This document shows, in pieces, positions 18,906-30,953 of a stretch of DNA of 33,776 nucleotides. How positions within the stretch are numbered: the stretch's first letter is position 1; the number at the start of each line of letters is the position of its first letter. The notes below the pieces were generated by a model. That model made no database searches. It had not been told where the DNA came from and was given only the letters and a program-made list of their open reading frames with translations. The position numbers and the translations under genes are program-made. Source of the DNA: Chara braunii (lineage: Eukaryota; Streptophyta; Charophyceae; Charales; Characeae); contig BFEA01000168.1 of NCBI GenBank assembly GCA_003427395.1, forward strand, positions 302,580 through 336,355. Reading direction: 5' to 3'.

Positions 18906-20159
18906 GGCGTGTGCAGGGGGAGAGAAGACTTCTAGACACTGATTAGGGCTGATGATAGTAAGTGTGATGGTGAAAGTGACAGTATTAGTTTTATCTCACT
19001 TCGCAATGAGGAACCCGTCTGCTTTCTGCTTTCTTCTCTTGCCTTCCTTTCTAGTTGCATTCAAGGGTAGATGCTTCAGTGGGCCCGCAGTGCCACGTAG
19101 AGGATTCCCTTGCCTCGAGCAGCTGGTCTAGGGAGTTCACTACTAGGATTTTGTCCTCTTCGAGTCTTGTTCAGCCTGAGAATCTAACTCCGCACACCTT
19201 TACATCCTCTTAGGTCTTCTCTTTGTACTTCTCCTCTTCGATAGATTTGTTGCTTCTCTAACTGTCCATCGAAATCTTGTTGTCCCGAAGTTCGTAGTCG
19301 TCCTGTCGCCTTCGCTTCTTCCCGTAGCTTACATCCAACGCCAACTTGTAGAGGAGTCTACTCCCCTAGCGATGCTATCCCGCCATTCATCCGATTGAGG
19401 GAACGGCTAGATAGCGATTCCTGTTTGATCTTGGAAACCTCGCTAGATATCGACTTGTAGAGGACCACGGCTGGATATCAGCTAAGCAGCTTACACCTAG
19501 GCGCTGGGAAGTGCCCCAACCTACGTGGCGCATTAACCCACGTGCGAATACGAAGTGCTGGGCTCGCGGTTGCGATGGTGCATGGCGCGGCGGCACACCG
19601 TGAAAATTAGCGCTGCGTTGCGATGGCGTGTGCGCCGGTTTCCCCTTATTCTGTATTCTTTCATTCAAACAAATTAAATTCTACTAATTAGAATATCTAC
19701 CTAGTACTTAGAGGGAAAAGCGGTCCTCGGAAGACACTCCCAGCAGGCCCACGGAAAAGAAGTCCCGCGGGGTCGTTTCTCGGGACAACCGATGAAATAT
19801 CTCACAATAGGTGCGGGTTCGAGTCGGGGAGGGGTCAGGTCATTTTTGGAATTGGGGAGGGCCCACTTTTTTACGTTTTGGCCTGCCACTTGGGCGGGCG
19901 AGCCCATGCGTTCATACGTTTTTTTGGGGGGGGCGCGCTTGGTACAGTTGGTGTTGGTGCGGCTTTATAAAGGTTTTTTTTTCCCCTTGTGGGGTTGTTT
20001 CGCGCCGCACCGTCGATTGCAGAAAGTGTTGTACGGCAGGTGTCGGGCAGATTCAACCAGGCGGTGTATATTTCCATCTTCTAGTGGAAGATCCATTCGA
20101 TTTTGCTCATCCTATCTATGGAAATCGCGTGAGGCCAGCCGCGAGGTTGGAGACTTACC

Positions 20160-20164
<5 letters not shown>
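18905..20164. other. unassigned sequence
   Basis: Open frames here are short or low complexity and show no domain that I recognise. A segment near 19806-19823 (GCGGGTTCGAGTCGGGG) looks like a tRNA T-arm or B box but has no matching partner arms. The remainder could be old repeat or host intergenic DNA. Confidence 0.4.

Positions 20165-20217
<53 letters not shown>
20165..20217. repeat. CT dinucleotide microsatellite at a gap edge
   Basis: An uninterrupted CT run abuts the N gap, so its true length is unknown. Confidence 0.95.
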
Positions 20218-20645
20218 NNNNNNNNNNNNNNNNNNNNNNNNNNNNNNNNNNNNNNNNNNNNNNNNNNNNNNNNNNNNNNNNNNNNNNNNNNNNNNNNNNN
20301 NNNNNNNNNNNNNNNNNNNNNNNNNNNNNNNNNNNNNNNNNNNNNNNNNNNNNNNNNNNNNNNNNNNNNNNNNNNNNNNNNNNNNNNNNNNNNNNNNNNN
20401 NNNNNNNNNNNNNNNNNNNNNNNNNNNNNNNNNNNNNNNNNNNNNNNNNNNNNNNNNNNNNNNNNNNNNNNNNNNNNNNNNNNNNNNNNNNNNNNNNNNN
20501 NNNNNNNNNNNNNNNNNNNNNNNNNNNNNNNNNNNNNNNNNNNNNNNNNNNNNNNNNNNNNNNNNNNNNNNNNNNNNNNNNNNNNNNNNNNNNNNNNNNN
20601 NNNNNNNNNNNNNNNNNNNNNNNNNNNNNNNNNNNNNNNNNNNNN
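20218..20645. other. assembly gap (428 N)
   Basis: All bases are N. Any open frame drawn across it is meaningless. Confidence 0.99.
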
Positions 20646-21453
20646 GTTCTAGCGGAATAAAATCAGACTCGACTCTTCTCGCTTACAACATGCATGCAAA
20701 CAGATGACGACTCGATCTTGCGCAGCGCGCCCACACGAAGCTGAGAGATGAGAACGTGGCCAGAAACACAACTCAGATTCAAACTTGTCTTCAATGACTA
20801 TGGCGCTCAGCGCCAGACAAAGATTCCCACTCAATCAACTGTATCCACCAGCAACTTGTTCACACGCACACACATCTACTAACTGGGAACACCCTGAATG
20901 TCCCTCACTCACACACACGCACACAGATCCTACACTATCCTACGTGGCAGCTATGGCTGTCGTCTCCCTCCTACTAACTCGCGACTATGGCCGCTTCTTC
21001 CTCCTCTTAGCCCTCTTCTTCCCCGGGCACCTGCAGACCTCCGATGCACAAAGCGCTCCTTCAGCGCTTTCGCACGGCTCACAGGCTGAATGAATGAATG
21101 ACTTCACGCTGCCTCTTCATTTATACTTCGGATCGTCGGTGGTCTGGCCTCTTGACCTGGGCCCGGGATGTACACAGTCCCACATGGTACTTACTGACTA
21201 GACTAGGTTAGACTGGGACTCGGTACCGTTGACTAGACGAAGTAGGACTGGGACTGCCCTTTGCTGACTGTAGTAGGACTGCCCCTCACTGACTCAGCTA
21301 CGGACCGACTCCTACGACTTACGAAGAGCCAACTTAGAATAGCCTAGAAGGTCCTAGACTTCACCTTTCGGAATTGTAGCAGCTACGACCTGGACTGTCT
21401 CTACGAGTGCTAAAAATGAAGTCTACCGTCGAGTCCACGAGACCAAGCTATAT
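20646..21453 (-). mobile_element. LTR-like segment on the minus strand
   Basis: The minus strand has a TATAAATG box (TATAAA at 21120-21125), a hairpin about 50 bp downstream (21050-21070) and a U3-like stretch with degenerate GACTAGAC and GTAGGACTG repeats at 21193-21290. The 13-mer GCAGCTATGGCTG is shared with the LTR at 31571-32640 in a similar position. Boundaries and internal region are not visible, and part may lie in the gap. Confidence 0.45.
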
Positions 21454-21460
21454 TGTAACA

Positions 21461-21501
<41 letters not shown>

Positions 21502-21800
21502 GGAGAGGAGAGGGAGAGAGAGTGAGAGCACACACACACTCACTCACTCGACACGACTGACGGACTCGACGGACGTAGACAAAGTAGCGGAGTCACAAAG
21601 TCTAAGTCTTCAATTCTCGATGCCGGAGGGGCGAGTCACACAAAGCAAGCACAGTAGCTGAAAACTGGTTGCCCGTACTGGGCTAGAGTCCGGTCTTAAG
21701 TACCGGTGTCGAGCGCACGGTTCCCGCAAGAGAGACGGGACCTTCCCGGCCACGTCACGCAAGATTCGGCAGGACTTTAGTCGTAGAGCATTGCTGCTCT
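21454..21800 (-). mobile_element. LTR fragment of the TGTTACGG family, minus strand
   Basis: On the minus strand it shares with the LTR at 10822-11293 a 22-bp block built of CAGTCGTGTCGAGTGAGTGA plus GT repeats, and the following CTCTCACTCTC tail. With the LTR at 30967-31390 it shares GGTACTT-AGACCGGACTC. It ends near 21454 after a GA/CT microsatellite (21464-21498) that has expanded in the tail. The family's TGTTACGG start is not found, so this copy is truncated or diverged. Confidence 0.6.
21464..21498. repeat. GA dinucleotide microsatellite
   Basis: An uninterrupted GA run lies inside the CT-rich tail of the minus strand LTR fragment. Confidence 0.95.
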
Positions 21801-22578
21801 GGCCGAGTGCGCCAGCCATACCTCTTGTGAACCCCTACGACAGGATAGGGCCACGCGAGGTACAACTTACCGCCACCTGCAGGAGCTGTCACCATCCCTT
21901 AGGTGGGCATATCCCCGCCGAGCTACTAGTCCACAGTACGAAAGCTTTTATATGCAATCGCAGAGGTGGACCAGCCGAGGGCGTTTTCTCGTACGCTGTA
22001 GCATAGGGGGTGTGCGCGGTCCCACGCCTCTATCATACCCGTACGCGAGCCGACGCATTGGGGGGCTGAAGTCCCATGCGCGGCTCGTCGTCGGTCGACT
22101 AGGACACATCCTTCTTACCACGCGTTACACCACTCCAGAACAAAAGTCAGATCAATCACACAAAAGAAAAACACTCCTAGTCCCTTTAGTATCCAACCCG
22201 TAACCTTCTGATACTGAAATGGGTTAGGTATCGCGCACGTGTCTTAATATAAAACCGCGCGGATGCAAGGCTTTCTCATATCAACTAGTCATGTAAGTAT
22301 TCCCAAGCGGTCGCAATGATGGCGTACTATGTAGTACCCATAATCGCGCGGTCCTCGATCGTCTCGAGGGTCGAGTTCGACACTCAAGTGTCGCCTGATA
22401 CGCGCCTTGAGGGGTTAATCTCTAGACTCTAGACAACCGCCACACCCTCTTTTGCACCCTGCGGAGAGCGGGTGGTGCACAGGTTCCGGCCTGTGGTGGC
22501 AGTCAACCCTTACGACCATGGAGACAAGTTCCATCATCCAGGGCCTGGAGAGAAGTCAAGGGGTTTGACTTTGACGGT
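21801..22578. other. unassigned sequence
   Basis: No gene or known repeat is recognisable. Short palindromic bits occur (GATCGTCTCGAGGG region near 22358). Composition is balanced and changes to AT-rich at 22600. Confidence 0.4.
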
Positions 22579-23985
22579 TGTCACGGACTTCAACGTCCAG
22601 CTAAAAAAATTAACAAGCCAAATCACTCTATAAATAAACAGGCATCCCAATACCCATATTAAATCAAAACTCGAGATAAAATAAAAGAGGGGAAGATAAA
22701 CCCATCAAGTATGCAGATCGTGCGACACATGATTGTCATTCTCACTGCATCCAAAGTAAGGCTCGTACACAGGCTCCAAAATACTAACCTGCATAAACAC
22801 ATGCACATACGAAAGCCACATTGCCATACACCAATGTGGTCAACTTTACTGTTCCCTGTAACTCACACCACGCCTCACATGCTCAAACCCCAACCACTGT
22901 CAAACTTTTCATAAAAACCCATCAATTCTTTATAATGGCCATTAAAAAAAGTATGGTTAAAACCGTCAAAGAAACATATCAAATCTCAGGGCTAAGGCAT
23001 CAAGCTAAGGTACAGGTGTAAGCAAAGTTGTGTCGTGAGCCGACGAGTCGGCGATCAACCAACCGACCTGTTATCAAAGATAACAGAAGACGATCCTCAT
23101 AGGACCGAGCTGAACTAGTCAGATCTTGAATCAAAAACGGCCAAGAAGGACCTATTACACAACACAGACCAAATCCCAAATACTTGAACTTCAAGTGTAC
23201 AGAGAATAAATCCCCATATCACATCTTACTCAAAATCCCCCAAGAGTAGATCTTAAATCTCTCTCTCCAATAGACCTCAAATACAGGGTGGATTGCCAAG
23301 AATTCTCCTACCAGAATATAATCTAAATCTTCAAACTAGGAAAATTTCGACAGCGTTTCCCGTAAGGAAAAGTGTGTTTTCAAAATTTATACGGGGCTAA
23401 ATATAAAATTCAGAAACTTCTCAAAGTCAAATTTTGTCCAACTCCCTCATTTAGTAAAAATTTGGGCAGCATTTCCCCTAGAAAAGTAGGCTTCCCAAAT
23501 TTTAACTAAGCCATATATAACTTTGAACGTCAAATTTTGACTTGTAGAAATTCCGGCAGCGCTTCCCGTAGGAAAAGTAACTATCCAAAATTTATACAGA
23601 GCCAAGTAAAATAAAAGATCCCAGAAAATCCGAGAACTTGATCTAAGTAAAATAAACTTAACTCGGAAAATGCAGGAATTGAACTAACTTCTATAGCTCC
23701 AACACGTGGCGCGCGGTAACAGACTACCCTATTAAGCAACAAAAATAGACGAAATTTGAACAAAAGACAAGGCTTTGCTAACAAGCATGTCATGTCAACA
23801 ACTCATTCAGTCAGTTCAAAAACAAAGGTCCGTTCATCCAAAGTTTTCATCTTTTGCTTGTCGTAATTCACAAAGACATAAATCCTGTATCTTATTCAGT
23901 TAAATTTTTAACTCTCCAAGTTGTTCTCAGTCAAACCCCATGCAATCCTTAACACACTAGCCTACACTATTCTCACAACAAGAAT

Positions 23986-24442
23986 CAGTCAGAAGGACCT
24001 TATCTCCAGCCCCAGTTCAATGTCTTAGGCAAACGAGCAAGGCGACCGGATCAGTCAGAAAGACCTCATCTCCAGCCCCAGTTCAATGTCTTAGGCAAAC
24101 GAGCAAGGCGACCGGATCAGTCAGGAGGACCTAATCTCCAGCCCCAGTTCAATGTCTTAGGCAAACGAGCAAGGTGACCGGATCAGTCAGGAGGACCTCG
24201 TCTAACGAGCAAGGCGACCGGATCAGTTAGGAGGACCTCATCTCCAGCCCCAGTTCAATGTCTTAGGCGACTGGATCAGTCAGGAGGACCTCATCTCCAG
24301 CCCCAGTTCAATGTCTTAGGCAAGCGAGCAAGGCGACCGGTTCAGTCAGAAGGACCTCATCTCCAACCCAGTTCAATGTCTTAGGCAAACGAGCAAGGCG
24401 ACCGGATTAGTCAGAAGGACCTAATCTCCAGCCCCAGTTCAA
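23986..24442. repeat. 66-bp minisatellite, about 7.5 units
   Basis: Units start CAGTCAG(A/G)AGGACCT and end AAGGCGACCGGAT; the first is 23986-24051. The fourth unit lacks about 26 bp and the fifth about 13 bp, while the others are near full length with a few substitutions. The array ends in CCCAGTTCAA at 24442. Confidence 0.95.
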
Positions 24443-24443
24443 A

Positions 24444-24537
24444 TCATCACAACAGACATTGTGGATTTCATTTCAAGCAAAATGAAATTATTATCGCAAC
24501 AGACATTGTGGATTTCACTTCAAGCAAAATAAAATTA
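24444..24537. repeat. 47-bp direct repeat, two copies
   Basis: Copies at 24444-24490 and 24491-24537 share CAACAGACATTGTGGATTTC and CAAGCAAAAT with few mismatches, directly after the 66-bp array. Confidence 0.92.
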
Positions 24538-24799
24538 AGCAAGTATAGTAAATTTTCTCTGATTCAGTTGAAGTCCTGAATTAAAGTCAAGAAAATATAC
24601 AAAAGGCCAAAACTCAGTGAAATTGAATGAAGGGTGATATAGATAAGGGGTACACAGGATTCTAAGGGAGATGGTGTCGACCTACCTCATAGTTCCCTGC
24701 CTCCAGGGTCCCGCCTGAACCCCGACAGAGCTCCCGCAATCGATAGGGCGAACCTCCCACAGAGGCCTTGACACGGATTACGGGTTTCAATCCCGCCTG

Positions 24800-26240
<1,441 letters not shown>

Positions 26241-26303
26241 GAAGTGGAGCAGCATGGCGATCACGTTCGCGAAGGAGCCAACCACATCTCACAAATCATG
26301 CAG

Positions 26304-26320
26304 GTAACTCTGCACTCTCC

Positions 26321-26384
<64 letters not shown>

Positions 26385-26401
26385 TCTCTCTCTCTCCGCA
26401 G
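26304..26401 (+). other. possible 98-bp intron with a CT-repeat polypyrimidine tract
   Basis: ATGCAG|GTAACT at 26298-26309 and CTCTCCGCAG|GGCGCAG around 26401 fit splice donor and acceptor patterns, with (CT)n between. A second donor-like site, ATG|GTAAGT, lies near 26496. The would-be exon between has stops in all three frames, so any spliced transcript would be non-coding or untranslated here. The microsatellite alone could mimic the acceptor. Confidence 0.25.
26324..26396. repeat. CT microsatellite
   Basis: A CT run of more than 70 bases with one interruption (CC near 26381). Confidence 0.95.
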
Positions 26402-26499
26402 GGCGCAGCCTCAGCGTATGAACGTACCTGACCGTCTTCACAGCCAGGATCGTTCTTAACCACCGAGCAGCAGCAGCGGAATGGGGATGATCATGGTAA

Positions 26500-27947
26500 G
26501 TGGCACAGGCATCAGCCAGACAGAAATCACAACAGCGGGCAATAGCGACATGGCCCTGCTACTAGTTTTATCAGATGTGTAAAATGAGAATGAATCTTTC
26601 CCTGAAGTGTGGGAAAATGCATTGCTACTCTGAAGTCCCTTTTTCCAAGCGCAGCCTTTGGTGCCAATACCGGCCAAACTATTGCTCTACCGTAAAAAAC
26701 GACGCTGCCGTTCAACTCGGAGCATCCCAAAACCTCTAGTTCGCATCCTCCCTCGCTTGATTTCCACTCTCCTTCTCCCTCGTTCCCGCCATCTCTCCCC
26801 GCACATTTTTTCTTCACTAACTCCTATTTTACTAATCTACTACCAATTCTAAAATTTGAATCGGAGTCGCCTGCCCTTGGAACCCCCACCTACATCTCCT
26901 TTCACGCAATCTTATCGATAGATGAGTAACATCTCACTTTCACACTCCCACCATCTCCTTCCTTCATGCGCAGCCTATAACTGATGTAGTGACGAAACCA
27001 CAACCCCAACACAGAATCCGACTCCGCGGATAGATTCGCGAGGTCCAAGAACCTCGGAATCGAATCTGAGTTCGCCCGATTTCATTATCAATCAGGCGAG
27101 TTATGCATTTTTCTGCTGCTCCATGCTCGCCTCCCCGCCATCTCGACTTCTTCTTTACTTTGCGTGCACTTGTTGCATCCTCCCGTCCAGGTTCATCCTC
27201 TTTCTTTTTTTTTGCCTGCATCCGCTGCCTTGGCTCGTCGCCTCTCCGCTGCCTTTGCCTCCCGTCTATGCTAGACTGTGCGTTAACCCAGGCACCACGA
27301 AGAGGTGCCAACCGATACAACCAGCGGGACGGTGGTTGCGGACGTCGAAATCCGCTAACGAGTGTGTATCAACTCACCTGTTGAATTGAGCAGTCCCGAA
27401 ATGGATGCCGCCCAAGCGCACGGCCTGAACTCGGCCATAGCGGCTGCTCCGACACAGCGCTGAGTAGAAGGGCGTAGGGCTTGCTGCGGAACCCGCAGCA
27501 CGAGCCCAAGTGGGGCGGGTCTTGGTGCAGATCTTGGTGGTAGTAGCAAATATTCAAATGAGAACTTTGCTGGCCGATGTGGCCTGCCTGCTGGGACAGC
27601 TTGGGCCGCGCAGCCAGCGCTGCGGCAGCCTTTTACTGGTTCCCCCTGTGCCAGGCTGTTTCCCTCACCTCTGCCATCTCCATTTTCTCCATGCATGCAT
27701 CCGACACCTTTCCCGTCCGGGTTCATTCTCTTCGCCAATGCCTCTGCCCCACCTCTGCGCCAAACTGTGCGCTAACGCAGGCACCACCCGATTGATACAG
27801 ACGGTAGGCCGGACAGTCATGGAAGTCCAAGTTCGCTAAGGAGTCAGAAACAACTCATCTGTGGATTAGGATTAAGTCGATCCTGGATCTCGACTGACCC
27901 TCGCTTGCGGTCTTTCACAGACATGTATAGAACCTAGTATCTGGATT
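26500..27947. repeat. unassigned sequence with a diverged direct duplication and two hairpins
   Basis: No gene is supported. Blocks at about 27184-27385 and 27714-27870 share GTTCAT-CTCTT, CTGTGCG-TAAC-CAGGCACCAC, CCGAT-ACA and an AACTCA-CTG end, with roughly 490-530 bp spacing. Two stem-loops lie at 27033-27061 and 27072-27099. Confidence 0.5.
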
Positions 27948-28627
27948 TTATTTCCGGAAGGAATCAAATACTTTAAGTGAAAGACACAATTCATTAATTA
28001 TCCGCTCGTCCTCTTCTACGTACGCCGGGGCGGGAGAGGGCATCCGCCATCTGTCCATCCACCGATCCGGGGCTGCATTGCAATCTCGTGCTATGATGAC
28101 CAGCACCCCCTCCGGGATTTGCGTCTTCAGATTCTCAAAGAAGGCCCTCCTCTTGGTCGCCGTATTAGGTGCGTAGACACATACTATGCATAGGATTTCA
28201 AGTTCCAAAGCTACCAGGATAGACACCCATCGCCCTCCCTCCTGATCGGCCACCTAGTATACCGGGTCCGCCCATGATTCTGGGGGGATCCAGATGGTCA
28301 CCCCCGCGCTACCTGGTCTCGGGGCCTGAGCCCTGAAGGCTCTGAATGGCCAGACCATTTGTGAGTGTGGTTGTGCTCTGGGGTGTCCATCAGGTGTGTT
28401 TCCTGTATGCACACTATATCCGGCCAGTTCCTACCTCCCACCCCTCTCATTAAATCCCAGATTGCATCTTGTTTCTCGGATTTGCACGAGGTCAGGCCAT
28501 TCACGTTCGGAGTCCGCAGATCTAGGGCTGTTGCTCTCCTGCATTGATTCCAAATGCGATAGTGTCCATACACTGCTTTGACCGGGTCAATCTTGCTTGC
28601 ATTATTCATATTGTCCGTGTTGTGCAT
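27948..28627 (-). pseudogene. LINE B ORF2 N-terminus, AP-like endonuclease
   Basis: The minus strand frame from 28627 gives LDLRTPNVNGLTSCKSEKQD (the WNVNGL motif) and DIVCIQETHL (catalytic Glu kept). A frameshift near 28310 and a TAG near 28256 separate it from GGRWVSILVALELEILCIVC, VYAPNTATKRRAFFENLK and VIIARDCNAAPDRW, in which the usual GDFN motif reads RDCN, keeping Asp and Asn. The frame ends DERIINELCLSLKVFDSFRK near 27948, before the final D-H motif. The endonuclease would nick the target DNA. No RT follows. Confidence 0.8.
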
Positions 28628-28655
28628 ATTTTCATCTCAATGTAGATTCTTGTAA

Positions 28656-29660
28656 CTACAGACGGGACCATGGCAGCTGGTTCCATGCCCAGTCCGCTGT
28701 CCCCACCGGGGGGTCCAGCCTGAGAAGTGCACACAAGCATTTTTGGACGTCCTGTTCGGTCCAGGTAGCGCTCTGGCCTATTCTTAATATCTGCAGGTTC
28801 AATAATTGGGCATGAGTGAACCATTTCAGGCCAACCTCCTTGGTTGGGTCAAACCTGATGTACGTATCCCTCTGTGCTATCTTGTTAGGTCCGGTCGCAA
28901 TCGAGGCTATAGCATGCGCCCCTGGCAGCATGTTTTTTGCGATGTGAGCTTCCAGCTGCATCTGCAGAATTTCGGTCGCTGCCTCGGTCCGACTGTTTTT
29001 TGGGTCCGCCCAGAACGAGGACCAGCCTTGCAACGTGACGCCCCCCTGTCTGCCATCCTCCACCGGTGACAATCCTACCTCCCATTTCTCCTTTCTCTTC
29101 TGGATTGGGATGAGCAAAGTAGCCGCTTGTGACAGGGGACCAAAGTCACAGCCCATCTCAATCAAGTGCCTTAACTTTCTCTTTCGTATGAAATCCAGTG
29201 GGGCATTCTCCTCCTGATCTGGAGGGTCCGGGTCCAATGGCAGGGTTGAACGGTGCAGGCCCGGGGGGTTGGTGTGCTCATTCTCTGCCATGTCCTGCTC
29301 TGTCTCTTTTGCTGGCGTTGCATGTGGCGGTTGGAATCGTGCGAACACCATTGTGGTCAATCTGTGCCAAGCTTCCGACCACTTCACCCCTGATTGCAGC
29401 CCGTTTTCCAACACGTTCTTGAGCGAGGAGCTCATATCAAGCATGGGGAGCAATTCTAGGTATGTCCTGTCCCAAATGTCATCTGTGAGGGGACCGTATT
29501 TTGCTTTCAAGTTCCCCATCAACCAATCAGCGATGGCCACAAGTTTGTGTTCCATGGGCAGGTGCTGTGGTGGCGCCCCCTCCTCTTCCTCCCTTGGAAC
29601 GCACTACGACGCTCTTCCCAAACTTTTTCGTCTATACCCATTTCTAACCAAGGTTTGCCT
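28656..29660 (-). pseudogene. LINE B ORF1-like protein
   Basis: A 299-codon minus strand frame (29555-28656) starts MEHKLVAIADWLMGNLKAKY and includes RKRKLRHLIEMGCDFGPLSQ, RTEAATEILQMQLEAHIAKN and ATWTEQDVQKCLCALLRLDP. It ends about 30 bp before the ORF2 start, as expected for ORF1 of a LINE. No zinc knuckle or named domain is seen. Upstream, 29556-29660 reads on with stops. It is the longest intact frame in this part of the window. A role in RNA binding is inferred only from position. Confidence 0.6.
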
Positions 29661-30023
29661 TCAGCTATCCCTGGGTGTTCCGGGTACGGCTTCCTCTTCC
29701 CCCTGTGGCGTAGGAACCTCTTCCATCTTGCGAGGGCCCATTACCCCTACCTCCCACATAGTAGCTACCTTCGCCACTACCCCTCTAGGCGGCGGGTCCT
29801 CTTCCTCCACCACGATTGCGGCCTCCTCTTCCTCTACCACAGTCTCTTCCTCCTTGTCGCCCCCCCCCCCGCGGGCTGCAATAGCCGCATAGTCCCCTCC
29901 CTGGGCTAAGTGACTATTGCTTCCTTCTTCTAACCCATAGTTTATCTGGTCATAGGTAAGTGAGTCCACTCCTTCTAAGGTGACCAGTGAGTTATCTTTA
30001 CCTGCTATATTCACTGAGATCAT
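29661..30023 (-). pseudogene. gag: gag C-terminal part of element 3 running into an acidic stretch
   Basis: The minus strand frame gives MISVNIAGKDNSLVTLEGVD and LTYDQINYGLEEGSNSHLAQ, then GGDYAAIAARGGGG, which reads as the tail of a gag domain. From about 29870 it turns into an acidic, low-complexity sequence (EEETVVEEEEAAIVVEEED) that I place in the LINE B leader or ORF1 N-terminus. The boundary is uncertain, and the acidic part could instead belong to gag. Confidence 0.5.
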
Positions 30024-30949
30024 CCGATCGTTCCATTTCTTGCCGGCCTGCAGGTCTTTCCAATAATGGCATTTTGTGCCTCTTGCAGGAAACCACCATG
30101 ATCTACAATGATCTTGCTAAACTTCTCGTATGTCATTCCTTCTTCGTTGGTGCGGGGATACAGTTGTGTTTTTAGAGGGTCTGGGAGTGATCTAGCAAAG
30201 TTATTTAAGATCTGTGTCGGTGTTAATCCGTGATCCGCGCATTGCAACAGTTCATTCATTGTGGCCTTGAGAGCTGACGCACACTTCAATTTTCGATCAC
30301 TAATGTTAAGGATCAGAGACTCAGTCCTACGGGCCAGGTTCTTATCTTCGAACCTTTTTCTCTAAGGGCTTTGAAGAAGTCTTCGATCCGCATCTGCTGA
30401 GAAAACTCAACCATGCTTGTGCAGCCAGCCTCTTTCATCAAAGAGATTGCGAAACTCATTGCGTCCCCTGCCATGCACGAACTTGTCATTAACACCCGGT
30501 CCCAGTACGAAATCTTTTGTGCATATAGGTATGTCCCTATAGCCGCCCCCCAATGGAAGATGCTTTCTTCCTTTTTCCCTGTACAAGTCCAAGGCAACTT
30601 CACCTTCATCTTTTGCCTGGACTCCTCCTCTTCCCCGTCTTTCTCCTTTCGTGTCCCCACTATCTCCATCATCTCCTCCATCTCCTCCCCCACCTCCAAT
30701 CTTCAACTTTCTTACTACGGCAGGGTCGGTTATCTTCTAGGTGAGGGCGTCATCTAATTGCTTTAGATAAGCAAAGATTCGGTCATCTACCTGGTGAGAG
30801 GTTGTGCGCAGAAAGTTGTTCCAGGTTCCCTCAATTTACTGACAGACCGATGGAGGGCGGCGAGTTCTTCGTTAGTGTGGAGGGTTTCCGTCAAGAGAGC
30901 TAACCGTTCGTCGTGGCAGTGCCGGAAGAGGGAGGGAGGGAAGGCCATT
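30020..30949 (-). pseudogene. gag: gag of gypsy element 3 (broken)
   Basis: Minus strand pieces in order: MAFPPSLFRHCHDERLALLT and TNEELAALHRSVSKL right after the PBS; DDRIFAYLKQLDDALT, then a stop; KVKLPWTCTGKKEESIFHWG and GTYLYAQKISYWDRVLMTSS with FFKALREK; and finally CASALKATMNELLQCADHGL, with ILNNFARSLPDPLKTQLYPR and YEKFSKIIVDHGGFLQEAQN. The last resembles the C-terminal half of a retrotransposon capsid (LPD...L helix). The frames shift near 30690, 30350 and 30050. No zinc knuckle was found. Confidence 0.7.
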
Positions 30950-30953
30950 TCCC

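Larger units (their letters stand above)
27948..29870 (-). mobile_element. LINE B (L1-like), minus strand, 3' truncated after the endonuclease
   Basis: An ORF1-like frame is followed within about 30 bp by an ORF2 that opens with AP endonuclease motifs. The sequence stops at the end of the endonuclease, with no RT on the minus strand to the left. It lies inside the gag of gypsy element 3, whose coding resumes only on the right side. The 5' edge near 29870 is approximate, set where the gag-like reading stops. Confidence 0.72.

Noticed and set aside
18613-18939. Pro-rich minus strand frame
   Set aside because: The proline run comes from the G37 tract.
19800-19830. tRNA-like GGTTCGAGTC box
   Set aside because: It resembles a B box, but no acceptor stem, D arm or anticodon arm can be paired around it.
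19792-20707. Long open frames across 20218-20645
   Set aside because: They are made of N and a CT microsatellite and have no meaning as proteins.
20801-20815. TGGCGC-tca-GCGCCA hairpin as a PBS
   Set aside because: It resembles TGGCGCC-type primer sites, but no CA-ended LTR edge lies next to it; left as a chance hairpin.
23986-24442. CRISPR-like array
   Set aside because: The whole 66-bp unit repeats, with no unique spacers, in a eukaryotic setting; it is a minisatellite.
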